Of a stretch of 64,000 nucleotides of DNA, positions 24,776 through 35,583 are shown piece after piece. Where the stretch lies: contig CP043973.1 of NCBI GenBank assembly GCA_015134315.1, positions 194,284 through 258,283 of the forward strand, read 5' to 3'. The notes beneath the pieces are model-generated. The model did no database searches and had not been told where the DNA came from. It saw only the letters and a list, made by a program, of their open reading frames with translations. Both the position numbers and the translations under genes were made by a program. How positions within the stretch are numbered: the first letter of the stretch is position 1; each line of letters opens with the position of its first letter. Origin of the DNA: Candidatus Stammera capleta. GTDB taxonomy: Bacteria > Pseudomonadota > Gammaproteobacteria > Enterobacterales > Enterobacteriaceae.

Positions 24776-26227
24776 TTAATTTATACCACCTACTGTTATA
24801 CAGTCAATTTTTAATGTAGGTTGGCCGACAGTTACAGGTATATTTTGATCATCTTTACCGCATACCCCCATTCCATGATCAAAATTTAAATCATTACCTA
24901 TCATACTTATTTTATTAATAATATCAATTGAAGATCCTATTAAAGTTAAACCTTTTACAGAATTTAATAATTTTCCTTTTTTTATTATATAACCTTCTAA
25001 TACAGTAAATACAAAATTACCAGAAGTAATATCTACTTGACCGCCCAATAAATTTACAATATACAATCCATAATCAACGCTATCAAAAATATCATTAACA
25101 CTATATTTACCAGGTAATAAATATGTATTACTCATTCTAGGAATTGGTAAACATGAATATGATTCTCTTCTTCCACTACCATTAGATTTAGTGTTCATTA
25201 ACCTAGCATTTAATCTATCATATAAATAAGATTTTAATATACCATTTTCAATTAAAACTCGTTTTTGAGCTAATATACCCTCATCATCAATGCTTGAAGA
25301 ACCTCTTTTCTGATAAATAGAATTATCATCTATTATAGTAAAATTATCAGGACCAATTTTTTTATTTAAATATTTATAAAATAAAGATGTATTATTTCTA
25401 TTAAAATCACTTTCTAATCCATGTCCAACAGCTTCATGCAATAACACACCAGGTGACCCATTTGATAATATAACAGGCATATTTCCTGCAGGTGCATTAC
25501 AAGCATACAAATTATTTATCGCGATTCTTACAGCTTCATCAGCTCAATAATTTATTATAGGAATATTATTATAATTTAAACATAAAATTTTATCAAAAGT
25601 ATAACAACCTCCTCCGCCACTAATACCTACTTCTTTATAAGATTTATTTTCTACTTGAACTTTAATAGATAAATTTAATAAAGGTCTAATATCTGCAGAT
25701 AATATAAAATCAGTATTAGATAATAAAACTAAATCATATTTACTTAAAATACTTATTGAAACATAATTAATTCTAGAATCAATTTTTTTAATATAATTAT
25801 ATAAATAAAATAAAATATCTACTTTCTTTTTATTTAAATTAAAATTTATAGGAGAATTAATATCATTAATTAATTTATTTTTTAATATAATTAAATTATT
25901 ATTATTATTAATTAAAATATTTTCATTATAAAAATAACTAAACTTTTTAATTAAACTAAATAAAGATTTTTTACTAATTTCATTAGTATAAGAAAAAAAA
26001 GTTTTATCAAATTTATTTAATCTTAGACTTACTCCTTTATTATAATTTAAATAATTATTCTTAATTTTATTATTTTCTAAATATATATATTCAATACAAG
26101 AATCTTGAAAATAAACATCTGAATAATCACAATTATAATATAAAGTTTCATTAATAAAACTTAATACATCTGATTTTGATATTTTATTTTTATATAATAT
26201 TTTTTCATAAACTTTATTAAAATTCAT
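24776..26227 (-). CDS. tldD: Metalloprotease TldD
   Basis: TldD with TldE (PmbA) forms a heterodimeric metalloprotease that processes peptides such as microcin precursors and CcdA. The zinc site HEAVGHGLESD is intact, and the C-terminal GVCGKDDQNIPVTVGQPTLK is characteristic. One TGA (25544-25546) encodes Trp in the NYWADEAVRIA stretch. The 483-residue length is normal (E. coli 481). TldE is not in this window. Retention in such a small genome is common among symbionts but the substrate is unknown. Confidence 0.93.
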
Positions 26228-26519
26228 AAATTAACCTAATTATAAAATAAATAATAAATATATTATATATACACAAATATAAATATAAATAAAATATAAT
26301 TAAATTAATATATCAAATTAATAAAAATTAATCATAAAATATATAATATAATATATATTTAAATAAAATAATATTAATAAAAAATAAAAGTTTAAATTTA
26401 ATATAATTAATGAAAATAATTTTTTAAAAATTAAAAATATTATTTATACTTTAATTAATATAATTAATTTGATAGTATTAAATAAACCTTATATAATAAC
26501 TTTTTAAAAGAAAACATAT

Positions 26520-26834
26520 ATGTACGCAATAATTGAATCCGGTGGAAAACAATTTAAAATAAAAAAAAAAGAACTTATAACTGTAGAAAAAATTAACAAA
26601 AATATAGGAAAAACAATTAAATTAAATATAATAATGATATTTAAAAAAAATAAAAAAATTATAATAGGAAAAAAATTAGACAATTATTGTATAATAGGTA
26701 AAATTAAAAAACATATAAAAAATAAAAAAATTAAAATAATAAAATTTAAAAGAAGAAAAAATTATTTAAGAACTAAAGGTCATAGACAAAAATTAACAAT
26801 GTTAGAAATAAAATCAATTAATAAAATAAATTAA
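26520..26834 (+). CDS. rplU: 50S ribosomal protein L21
   Basis: L21 begins [20 protein letters not shown], the diagnostic start, and keeps [19 protein letters not shown]. The 104 residues are close to E. coli (103). The frame is very Lys/Ile-rich with A-ending codons, typical of plus-strand genes in this part of the window. It opens the 9.7-kb plus-strand block; rpmA starts one base after its stop. Confidence 0.97.
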   Translation: MYAIIESGGKQFKIKKKELITVEKINKNIGKTIKLNIIMIFKKNKKIIIGKKLDNYCIIGKIKKHIKNKKIKIIKFKRRKNYLRTKGHRQKLTMLEIKSINKIN

Positions 26835-26835
26835 A

Positions 26836-27087
26836 ATGGCACATAAAAAAGCTGGTGGATCAACTAAAAATGGTAGAGATTCTCATTCTAAAAGATTAGG
26901 AATTAAATGTTATGGTAATCAAATTATATATCCAGGTTGTATAATTGTAAAACAAAGAGGAACAAAATTTCATGCAGGAAAAAATGTAAAATGCGGTAAA
27001 GATCATACATTATATGCTATAAAAAAAGGAAAAATAAAATTTGAAATAAAAGGAATTAAAAAACGTAAATTTATAAGTATTATATAA
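26836..27087 (+). CDS. rpmA: 50S ribosomal protein L27
   Basis: L27's N-terminus reaches the peptidyl transferase centre. [20 protein letters not shown] is unmistakable; [20 protein letters not shown] and [20 protein letters not shown] follow. The 83 residues are near E. coli (85). No N-terminal extension needing cleavage is present. It starts one base after rplU and ends two bases before obgE. Confidence 0.98.
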   Translation: MAHKKAGGSTKNGRDSHSKRLGIKCYGNQIIYPGCIIVKQRGTKFHAGKNVKCGKDHTLYAIKKGKIKFEIKGIKKRKFISII

Positions 27088-27089
27088 AA

Positions 27090-28112
27090 GTGAAAAAAGA
27101 TATATATAAAATAAAAATAAAATTAATTTCAGGGAAAGGAGGAAATGGAATAATAAGTTTTTATAGAAATAGATATATTAGAAAAGGAGGTCCTGACGGA
27201 GGAAATGGAGGTAAAGGAGCAAATATATATTTATTAACTGATAATAATATAGATTCATTCAATCATTTAAGAAACAAAAAAATAATCAGATCAGAAAATG
27301 GAAAAAATGGACAAAAAAATAATTGCACTGGAAAAAACGGAAAATCTTTATATATTAAAATACCAATAAATACTAAAGTAAAAATACAAAATACTAAAAA
27401 AACTTATTTAATAAAAGATAATAATATAAAATTACTAGTAATACAAGGAGGCAAAGGAGGTATAGGAAATAGCAAATTTAAATCATCAATTAACAGAACA
27501 CCATTTCAATGTACAAAGGGTATTAAAGGAAAAAAAATAAATATACAATTAGAAAAAATATTTTATAACGATATAGGAATAATTGGATTACCAAATTGTG
27601 GAAAATCTAGTATATTTAAAAAACTTACATCAATTAAAAAAATAAAAATTAAAAAATATCCATTTACAACATTAAATCCACAAATAGGAATCATAAAAAT
27701 AAAAAAAAATAATAAAATATTTAGTATTGTAGATACACCTGGAATAATTAAAGGGTCTTCAAAAAAAAATAATATATTATCAATAAACTTTTTAAAATAT
27801 ATTAAAAATTGTAAAATTATATTACATATATTAGAAATAAATAAAAACTTTAAGAAAATATTAAAAAATATCAAATTAGTTAATAAAGAAATATATAATT
27901 ATGATAAAAATATATATAAAATAAAACAATTTTTAATATTTAATAAAAATGATTTAACTAATAAAAAATTAATTAAAAATATTAATAATATTTTGATTAA
28001 AACTAGATTTAAAAATAAAATAATATTTATATCTATTAAAAAAAATATTGGAATAAAAATTTTAAAAAAAAAGCTATATAAATATTTAAATAATATAAGA
28101 AAAAAAAATTAA
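27090..28112 (+). CDS. obgE: GTPase ObgE/CgtA
   Basis: Obg assists 50S maturation. The start is GTG at 27090, two bases after rpmA; no ATG is available before the conserved Gly-rich Obg domain (ISGKGGNGIISFYRNRYIRK, GGPDGGNGGKGANIYLL). The G domain has G1 GLPNCGKSS, switch PFTTLNPQIG, G3 DTPG and G4 NKND. At 340 residues it lacks the acidic C-terminal extension of E. coli Obg (390). The dacB gene that separates it from greA in E. coli is gone. Confidence 0.96.
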   Translation: MKKDIYKIKIKLISGKGGNGIISFYRNRYIRKGGPDGGNGGKGANIYLLTDNNIDSFNHLRNKKIIRSENGKNGQKNNCTGKNGKSLYIKIPINTKVKIQNTKKTYLIKDNNIKLLVIQGGKGGIGNSKFKSSINRTPFQCTKGIKGKKINIQLEKIFYNDIGIIGLPNCGKSSIFKKLTSIKKIKIKKYPFTTLNPQIGIIKIKKNNKIFSIVDTPGIIKGSSKKNNILSINFLKYIKNCKIILHILEINKNFKKILKNIKLVNKEIYNYDKNIYKIKQFLIFNKNDLTNKKLIKNINNILIKTRFKNKIIFISIKKNIGIKILKKKLYKYLNNIRKKN

Positions 28113-28142
28113 AAATTTATAATACATAAAAACGGAGTATAT

Positions 28143-28613
28143 ATGAATAAAATTCCTATGACCATTAAAGGAGAAAAAAAATTACGTAAAAAATTAGAAA
28201 TATTAAAAAACATAAAAAGACCACAAATAATACTATTAATTTCAGAAGCTAGAAAATTTGGAGACTTAAAAGAAAACGCAGAATATCATGCAGCTAAAGA
28301 AGAACAATTAATATGCGAAAAAAAAATTATAGAAATAGAAAATAAATTAATAAATGCTCAAATAATTGATATATATAAAATTAAAAATAAAAACAAAATA
28401 ATTTTTGGATCAAAAGTTAAGATTAAAAATCTAAAAAATAAAAATATATTTAAATATCGTATAGTAGGCGATGATGAAGCTAATATTAAAAAAAAATTAA
28501 TATCAATTAATTCACCTTTATCAAGAAAATTAATAGGAAAAAAAATTAATAATATAATATCAGTAAAAACTATTTATGGAAATATTAAATATAAAATTTT
28601 AAAAATAAATTAA
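28143..28613 (+). CDS. greA: Transcription elongation factor GreA
   Basis: GreA stimulates transcript cleavage in backtracked RNA polymerase. The coiled-coil N-terminus has MTIKGEKKLRKKLEILKNI and ARKFGDLKENAEYHAAKEEQ, including the acidic tip residues. The C-terminal FKBP-like domain has YRIVGDDEANIKKKLISINS and SPLSRKLIGK. The 156 residues are normal. A good Shine-Dalgarno-like sequence (ACGGAG) precedes the ATG. Confidence 0.97.
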   Translation: MNKIPMTIKGEKKLRKKLEILKNIKRPQIILLISEARKFGDLKENAEYHAAKEEQLICEKKIIEIENKLINAQIIDIYKIKNKNKIIFGSKVKIKNLKNKNIFKYRIVGDDEANIKKKLISINSPLSRKLIGKKINNIISVKTIYGNIKYKILKIN

Positions 28614-28635
28614 TATAAAATTTATAATTACTAAA

Positions 28636-29252
28636 ATGAAAAAAAAAAATGAATTAATTTAAGAAAAAAAGATAAATATATTATATTATCAAAAAAAAAT
28701 AAAACAATATCAAGATCATGATTTAAATTATTTGAAATACATAAAAAAAATAATATCTTTAAAAAAAATCATAATATAATAAATTTAGGATGTAACCCCG
28801 GAGGTTGAACAAAATTTTTAACTAATTATATTAAAATTAAAGGTAAAATATTTTGTTGTGATATTACAAAAATTAAAAATAATAATAATATAAAATTTAT
28901 ACAAGGTAATATTTGTAATAAAAAAATATTTAATTTAATTATTAAAAATACAAAAAAATATAATATAAATAATATTATATCAGATATATCACCAAATATA
29001 ACAGGTATTAAAGAAATAGATGATCCCAAAAACAATAAAATTATAAAAACTATATTAAAATTATGTAATAAAAAATTAATAAAAAATGGAAATTTAATAA
29101 TAAAAATATTTTTAGGTAAAAATTTTACTAAATATTTTAAAATAATAAAAAAAATGTTTAATAATATAAGAACACAAAAACCAAATTCTTCTAATATATT
29201 TTCTAAAGAAATATATATAATAGCAAAAGGTTATAAAAAATATATTAAATAA
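28636..29252 (+). CDS. rlmE: 23S rRNA Um2552 2'-O-methyltransferase RlmE, with start-region frameshift
   Basis: RlmE (RrmJ/FtsJ) methylates U2552 in the A loop. The body is well preserved: SRSWFKLFEIH, NLGCNPGGWTKFL (SAM motif; E. coli DLGAAPGGWSQ), IISDISPNITG (catalytic Asp), GNLIIKIFLG (catalytic Lys) and SKEIYIIAKGYK. The only nearby ATG (28636-28638) is in a different frame, separated from the body by 11 consecutive A (28639-28649); in the body frame the preceding codon is TAA (28632-28634). Product requires slippage at the A-tract or a non-ATG start. It lies between greA and ftsH, the ancestral place. Confidence 0.85.
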
Positions 29253-29279
29253 TTTTTTAATAAAATAAATCTTAAAAAA

Positions 29280-31082
29280 ATGACAAAAAATTTAATATTT
29301 TGATTAACTACTACAATAATAATGTTATTTGTTTTTAATAATTTTAATAATTATTATCATAATGAAACAAATTATTCTAATTTCCTATCAGATATAGAAA
29401 ATAATAAAATTAAAAAAATTAAAATTAATGGAAGAGAATTAAATATAACAAAAAATGATGATTATAAATATAAAACATATATGCCTTTTAATGATAATAA
29501 TTTAATAGAAAAATTAATTAATAAAGATATTATTATAAAAAGTATCGGTAAAAACAGACCTAGTATATTTATATCATTATTAATATCTTGAATGCCAATA
29601 ATTTTCACTACATTAATTTGAATTTTATTTATTAAACAAATAAAAAATAGTAGTAAAAATTCATTATTTTTTAATAAAAATAAAACAAAAATATTTAATA
29701 AAAATATTAATATAACTTTTAAAGACATAGCAGGATGTAATGAAGCTAAAGAAGATGTTAAAGAATTAGTAGAATATTTAAAAAAACCTAAAAAGTTTCA
29801 AAGATTAGGAGGTAAAATACCTAAAGGCGTATTAATGATAGGACCTCCAGGAACAGGGAAAACGCTTTTAGCAAAAGCTATAGCTGGAGAATCTAAAGTA
29901 CCTTTTTATAATATATGTGGATCAGATTTTGTAGAAATGTTTGTAGGAGTAGGAGCATTAAGAGTAAGAAATATGTTCAAAGAAGCAAAAAAAAAATCTC
30001 CTTGTATAATATTTATAGATGAAATAGATGCTGTAGGAAGAAAAAGAAGCACAAATATGAATAATAACGATGAAAGAGAACAAACATTAAATCAAATGTT
30101 AGTAGAAATGGATGGATTTAAAAATAATCAAGGAATAATTATAATTGCTGCCACAAATAGACCAGATGTATTAGATCCAGCGCTATTAAGATCAGGAAGA
30201 TTTGACAGAAAAGTAATAATAGATTTACCTGATTTAATGGAAAGAAAACAAATAATTAAAATACATACAAAAAAAATACCTTTAAATAAAGATGTTAATA
30301 TAAATACTATAGCTAAAAGTACACCAGGATTTTCAGGAGCAGATTTGGCTAATTTAATAAACGAATCAGCATTATTATCTGCAAAAAAAAATCTTAATAA
30401 TATATCTATGAAAGAAATAGAAATATCAAAAGATAAAATTATAATGGGATCAATAAGAAAATCCTTATTAATAACAAATTTACAAAAAGAATCCATAGCA
30501 TATCACGAAGCAGGTCATGCAATAGTAAGTAATATAGTTCCAGAACACGATCCAGTTCATAAAGTTACTATAATACCTAGAGGTAAATCATTAGGAATAA
30601 CATTTTTTTTGCCAGAAAATGATAATGTATTCACAAGTAAAAAACAATTAGAAAGTAAAATATCAACTTTATATGGAGGAAGAGCCGCAGAAGAAATAAT
30701 ATATGGAAAAGAAAATATATCAACAGGATCTAGTAATGATATAAAAATAGCAACATTAATAGCAAGAAATATGGTAACAAAATGAGGATTTTCAAAAAAA
30801 ATAGGACCATTATTATATAATCAAAATGAAGAAAGTTTAATATCATATCAAATATATAATAAATATTATATATCTGAATATATATATAAAATTATAGACA
30901 AAGAAATTAAAAACATAATAACAAAAAACTATAAAAGAGCTAAATATATATTAAATAAAAATATTAATATATTACATTTAATGAAAGATGAACTAATTAA
31001 ACATGAAACATTAGAATATAAAGATATTATAAAAATAATGTCTATAAATAATTATAATAATAAATTAATAAAAAAAAATTAA
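29280..31082 (+). CDS. ftsH: ATP-dependent zinc metalloprotease FtsH
   Basis: FtsH is a membrane AAA protease degrading damaged membrane proteins and ssrA-tagged substrates. Two transmembrane segments flank a short periplasmic part (about residues 5-21 and 100-120). Walker A GPPGTGKT, Walker [18 protein letters not shown] region [18 protein letters not shown] and zinc site HEAGH are all present. TGA-encoded Trp occurs in the TM helices and in VTKWGFS. The 600 residues lack only the far C-terminus of E. coli (644). One departure is a Leu in [12 protein letters not shown] where E. coli has Ser. Confidence 0.97.
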
Positions 31083-31153
31083 CAACAATAATATTATATA
31101 ATATAATATAATTATAAAAATAAATTTCAAAAAATTAATTAATAACAAATAAA

Positions 31154-31447
31154 ATGTACTTATTTTTTTTAATAATATTTATAATAATATCTATATCATT
31201 AATAATATTAATAATGATTTCACCTAATAACAATAATGTTATGAGTTCATCAATTAATACACAAAATATAAATAATAAAAATATTAATTTAAATTTTTTA
31301 AAAAACACTTTAAATAGCACAATAACAATATTATCTATACTATTTTTTATAATTACTATAATATTAAATAATATAAATAATAAAATATTTAAAAACAATA
31401 ATACAATACATAAACATAATATTTTAAAAATTAAAAATATAAAATAA
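31154..31447 (+). CDS. secG: Protein translocase subunit SecG
   Basis: SecG is the small accessory subunit of SecYEG. The 97-residue protein has two hydrophobic segments (about residues 3-23 and 56-74) around a polar, Asn-rich loop containing the short MSSSINTQN stretch. Sequence identity is weak, but the place between ftsH and tRNA-Leu(GAG), as in E. coli (folP and glmM lost), and the topology support it. It ends 4 bases before the tRNA. Confidence 0.8.
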   Translation: MYLFFLIIFIIISISLIILIMISPNNNNVMSSSINTQNINNKNINLNFLKNTLNSTITILSILFFIITIILNNINNKIFKNNNTIHKHNILKIKNIK

Positions 31448-31451
31448 ATTT

Positions 31452-31539
31452 ACCGAGGTGGTGAAAATAGGTAAACACGCTATCTTGAGGAGATAGTTCT
31501 TATTTAAAAGAATTACGGGTTCAAATCCCGTCCTCGGTA
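31452..31539 (+). tRNA. leuU: tRNA-Leu (GAG)
   Basis: Class II tRNA with a long variable arm. Acceptor ACCGAGG with CCTCGGT, anticodon TCTTGAGGA with GAG, T arm ACGGGTTCAAATCCCGT. It sits after secG exactly as leuU does in E. coli. No encoded CCA. Confidence 0.95.
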
Positions 31540-31682
31540 ATAAAATTATTTATATCATTAAATTAAATAATTATAAAAATAATATTATATAATATTATAA
31601 AAATATTAATAATTTATTTAATACTAAATATTTAGTATATAATATACAATTTTATATAATATAATTTATAATTTTTTAAAAT

Positions 31683-32726
31683 ATGAATAAAGAAATTTTA
31701 GAAGTAGCAGAAGCTGTATCTAATGAAAAATCTTTACCTAGAGAAAAAATTTTTGAAGCACTAGAAAGCGCTCTAGAAATAGCAATAAAAAAAAAATATG
31801 AAAAAAAAATTAATGTTAAAGTATACATAAATAGAAAAAACGGAATATTTAGTATTTATAGAAGATGAATAATAGTTAAAAAAGTTAAATATCCAGATAA
31901 AGAAATAAATATTAAATCTTTAAAAAATAAAAATGTTAAAATAGGAGAATTTATTGAAAATAAAATTAAACTTGTTAAATTTGATAGAATAGCTACACAA
32001 ATTGCAAAACAAGTAATTATTCAAAAAATGAAAGAAGCTAAAAAATTAATTATACTCAAAAAAATAAAAAAAAAAAAAGGAAAAATAGTTTCTGGATTTG
32101 TAAAAAAAATATATAAAAATTATTTAACTATAGATATAGGATATAATTTAGAAGCAATTTTATTAAATAAAGATATGATTTATAAAGAAAAATATAATAA
32201 AGGCGACAAAATAAAAGGATTAATATATAATTTTAAACAAAAAAATAATAAATATAAAATTTTATTAACTAGATCAAAAAAAGAAATTTTAATAGAATTA
32301 TTAAAATTACAAATACCAGAAATAAATAAAAAAATTATAAAAATTATTAATATATCTAGAAATGCTGGATTAAGATCAAAAATAGCAATTAAAACAAAAG
32401 ATAAAAGAATAGATCCTATAGGTACATGTATAGGAATTAAAGGATCAAGAATACAAAAAATATCTAATGAATTATCAGGAGAAAAAATAGATATAATTTT
32501 ATGAAATAAAAATCCTAAAAAATTTGTTATAAACGCTATGTCTCCAGCTAAAATAATTAATATAAAAATAAATAAAATTAAAAAAAACATGGAAATAATA
32601 GTTAAAAATAGTCATATAGCTAAAGCTATAGGAAAAAAAGGTCAAAACATAAAATTAGCATCTGAGTTAACTAATTGAAACATTAAAATATTAAATAATA
32701 ATAAAAAATATATAATAAATAATTAA
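31683..32726 (+). CDS. nusA: Transcription termination/antitermination protein NusA (shortened)
   Basis: NusA binds RNA polymerase and nascent RNA. The N-terminal domain has [20 protein letters not shown], then S1 (about residues 130-200, [20 protein letters not shown]), KH1 with [20 protein letters not shown] then [14 protein letters not shown], and KH2 with [19 protein letters not shown] Trp codons occur at several places. At 347 residues it stops after KH2 and lacks the two acidic repeats of E. coli NusA (495). rimP, upstream in E. coli, is gone. Confidence 0.95.
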
Positions 32727-32758
32727 AATATTTTATAAATATAATTTTAAATATAATT

Positions 32759-34540
32759 ATGCAAATTAAAAAACAAAATAATACAAAAAAATTTAAAAAA
32801 AAATTTAATAAAAAAAAAACACACATAAAATACAAAATATTTAAAAAAAATAAAAAAAATAAATTAAAAAATAAAAATATTAAAAAAAAAAATAAATTAA
32901 AAAACATAAATATTAAAAAAAAATATAAATTCAAAAAAAAAATAAATAAACAAAGAATAATAACAAAAAATAATATATTAAATAAATATAAAAAATTAAA
33001 AAATAATCTAACTTTAAATATAAAAAACGGTAATATAATAAAAAATAGACCACCTATAATAACTATTATGGGTCATGTAAATCACGGAAAAACATCATTA
33101 ATAGATTGTATTAAATTATCAAATATTCAAAAAAAAGAAAAAGGACATATAACACAAAATATAAACGCATATAATATTAAATCTAAATATGGTAAATTTA
33201 CATTATTAGATACTCCAGGACATTGTGCTTTTACAGATATGAGAAAAAAAGCAATAAAAATATCAGATATAATTATATTAGTAATATCAATAGACGATGG
33301 TATTATGCCTCAAACTAAAGAAATAATAGAATTTTCTAATAAAAACAAAATTCCTACTATAATAGCATTAAATAAAATTGATAAAATAAATTATTTAGAA
33401 AATATAAAAATAATAAAAAAAAATATAATTGAAAATAATTTAATATTTAATAAAATATTAAAAAAAAATATATTTATAAAAATTTCTACTAAAAGTAATG
33501 TTGGTATAAATAAACTTATTAAATATATATTTAAAATATCAAAATTAATAAATTTAAAAACTCCTATAAACGGTATGGCTTCCGGAATAATATTAGATTC
33601 AAATATTAATAAAAATATAGGCCCAATAGCAAAAATTTTAATTAAAAAAGGAACATTAAAAAAAGGAAATATAATATTATGCAATGAAACATACGGTAAA
33701 ATAAAATGTATATATAATAATAAAAAAGTTATTAAAAAAGCTAAACCTTCAATGGCAATAGAAATATCAGGTTTATATAATATACCTAAAATAGGAGAAA
33801 AATTTATAATAGTAAACAATAAAAAAAAAGCTAAAAAAATTACTGAAATAAAATATAAAATAAATAAAGAAATAAAACTCGAAAAAATTAAAAATAAAAA
33901 TATTAATAACATTTTAACAAATAAAAACGATCATACCAATAACTTAAATATAATTCTTAAAACTAATTTATTAAGTTATATAAAAACTATAAAAAATAAT
34001 ATAAAAAAAATATCAAAAAATATAAAAATTATATATTATAATATAGGAAATATTAGTGAAAATGATTTAATATACGCTAAAACAACAAATTCTATAATTA
34101 TAGGATTTAATGTTAAAAAAAATAATTCTATTAAAAAAAAATATAATTATAACATTAAAATATATTATTTTACATTAATTCATAAATTAATAGAAAAACT
34201 AAGTTATATATATAAAATAAAATCTAACAATAAAAATAATAAAAAAACAATATTAGGAATTGCTATAGTAAAAAATATATTTAAATCAAACAAAAATGAT
34301 ATAATAGCTGGCTGTAAAATAAATAAAGGATCTATAAATATAAATAATAAAATAAAAGTAATAAGAAATAACAAAACTATATATAAAGGAAATATAAAAA
34401 CAATTAAAAAATTTAAAAATAATATTAAAATAGTATATAAAAATAATGAATGTGGTATACATATCAAAAATTATAATAATATTAAAATAGGAGATAAAAT
34501 AATATCATTAAATACAAATAATGAAAAATATAATAATTAA
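32759..34540 (+). CDS. infB: Translation initiation factor IF-2
   Basis: IF-2 brings fMet-tRNA to the 30S subunit. The first 85 residues are an almost pure Lys/Asn/Ile basic region replacing the long N-terminal domains of E. coli (890 residues against 593 here). The G domain follows: G1 GHVNHGKTSL, G2 region KGHITQNINAY, G3 DTPGHCAF, G4 NKID. Domains II, III and the fMet-tRNA-binding C-domain (ECGIHIKNYNNIKIGD) are present. It overlaps rbfA by 20 bases. Confidence 0.96.
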   Translation: MQIKKQNNTKKFKKKFNKKKTHIKYKIFKKNKKNKLKNKNIKKKNKLKNINIKKKYKFKKKINKQRIITKNNILNKYKKLKNNLTLNIKNGNIIKNRPPIITIMGHVNHGKTSLIDCIKLSNIQKKEKGHITQNINAYNIKSKYGKFTLLDTPGHCAFTDMRKKAIKISDIIILVISIDDGIMPQTKEIIEFSNKNKIPTIIALNKIDKINYLENIKIIKKNIIENNLIFNKILKKNIFIKISTKSNVGINKLIKYIFKISKLINLKTPINGMASGIILDSNINKNIGPIAKILIKKGTLKKGNIILCNETYGKIKCIYNNKKVIKKAKPSMAIEISGLYNIPKIGEKFIIVNNKKKAKKITEIKYKINKEIKLEKIKNKNINNILTNKNDHTNNLNIILKTNLLSYIKTIKNNIKKISKNIKIIYYNIGNISENDLIYAKTTNSIIIGFNVKKNNSIKKKYNYNIKIYYFTLIHKLIEKLSYIYKIKSNNKNNKKTILGIAIVKNIFKSNKNDIIAGCKINKGSININNKIKVIRNNKTIYKGNIKTIKKFKNNIKIVYKNNECGIHIKNYNNIKIGDKIISLNTNNEKYNN

Positions 34541-34877
34541 TAAAAAAATTAAAATAATACAAAAACATATAATTAATATTATAAATAAAAAATTTAATTA
34601 TATATTCAAAATAAATTTAATTTCTATAAATTATATAAATATATATAAAAATATGTCCAAAATTATAATATATATTAATATAAATAAAAATAAAAAAAAA
34701 AGTAAAAAAATTTTAAATATTTTAAAAACATACAATGTATATATAAAAAATAAATTAATTAAAAAAATAAATTTTAAAAATATTCCTAAAATATATTTTG
34801 AAATAGATAAATTCTATAGTAACAATAAAAAACTATTTAATATATTAAATAAAATGAAAAATAAAACATGATCTTAA
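34521..34877 (+). CDS. rbfA: Ribosome-binding factor A
   Basis: RbfA is a small KH-type factor for 30S maturation. The 118-residue frame is diverged but shows the family beta strands NLISINYINIYKNMSKIIIY and the C-terminal KIYFEIDKFYSNNKKLFNIL, equivalent to E. coli PEIRFVYDNSLVEGMRM. The place between infB and truB is decisive. Its ancestral TGA stop (34869-34871, an ATGA overlap with truB) now encodes Trp, so the protein gains W-S and ends at TAA 34875-34877. Confidence 0.9.
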
Positions 34878-35581
34878 ACGAAATAAATGGTTTACTTAAT
34901 CTTAATAAACCAAAAGGAACAACATCTAATAAAATATTACAAAAAATAAAATATATATTTAAACCAAAAAAAATAGGATTTATAGGAACATTAGATCCTA
35001 TATCATCTGGAATTTTATTAATATGTTTTGGAAAAACAAATAAATTATTTAATTTTATAATTAAAGAAAAAAAAACCTATATAGTAACATGTATATTAGG
35101 TATAGAAACAAATACATATGATTCATATGGATATATAACTAAAATAAATAAATATAAAATAATTAAAAAGAAAGAAATTAATAATATAATTAAAAAATAT
35201 AAAGGATTAATAAAACAACAAATACCTATATATTCTTCTAGTAAATTTAAAGGAAAACCTTTATATAAATATGCTATAAAAGGTATTAATATAAAAAAAT
35301 ATAATTTTATAAAAATATATAAAATAAAATTAATAAAATTAAAAGATAAAATAATAAAATTAAAAATAAAATGTTCAAAAGGAACATATATAAGAAGTTT
35401 AATTAATGAAATAGGAAAAAAACTAAAATTAGGAGCACATATAATAAAATTAAAAAGAATTAAAATAGGAAAATATAAAATTAAAAATTCATTAAAATTA
35501 AAAAATATTATTAAAATAAAAAAAATAAATAAATATATAATTAATCATAAAAAATTATTAAAACAATATAAAATAAAATAA
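34868..35581 (+). CDS. truB: tRNA pseudouridine-55 synthase TruB
   Basis: TruB makes the universal pseudouridine 55 in the T loop. Family motifs are GLLNLNKPKGTTSNK, then KIGFIGTLDPISSGILLI with the catalytic Asp, QQIPIYSSSKFKGKPLYKYA and CSKGTYIRSLINEIG. The 237 residues lack the C-terminal part of the PUA domain (E. coli 314). It overlaps rbfA by 10 bases. In E. coli rpsO and pnp follow; here they are 4-6 kb away on the other strand. Confidence 0.96.
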   Translation: MILNEINGLLNLNKPKGTTSNKILQKIKYIFKPKKIGFIGTLDPISSGILLICFGKTNKLFNFIIKEKKTYIVTCILGIETNTYDSYGYITKINKYKIIKKKEINNIIKKYKGLIKQQIPIYSSSKFKGKPLYKYAIKGINIKKYNFIKIYKIKLIKLKDKIIKLKIKCSKGTYIRSLINEIGKKLKLGAHIIKLKRIKIGKYKIKNSLKLKNIIKIKKINKYIINHKKLLKQYKIK

Positions 35582-35583
35582 AA

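Noticed and set aside
30128..30496. A 122-codon minus-strand frame
   Set aside because: Antisense shadow of the FtsH AAA domain. Hydrophobic shadow frames opposite Lys/Asn-rich genes (also 27563-27874, 32180-32590, 33391-33912) are expected in this composition.
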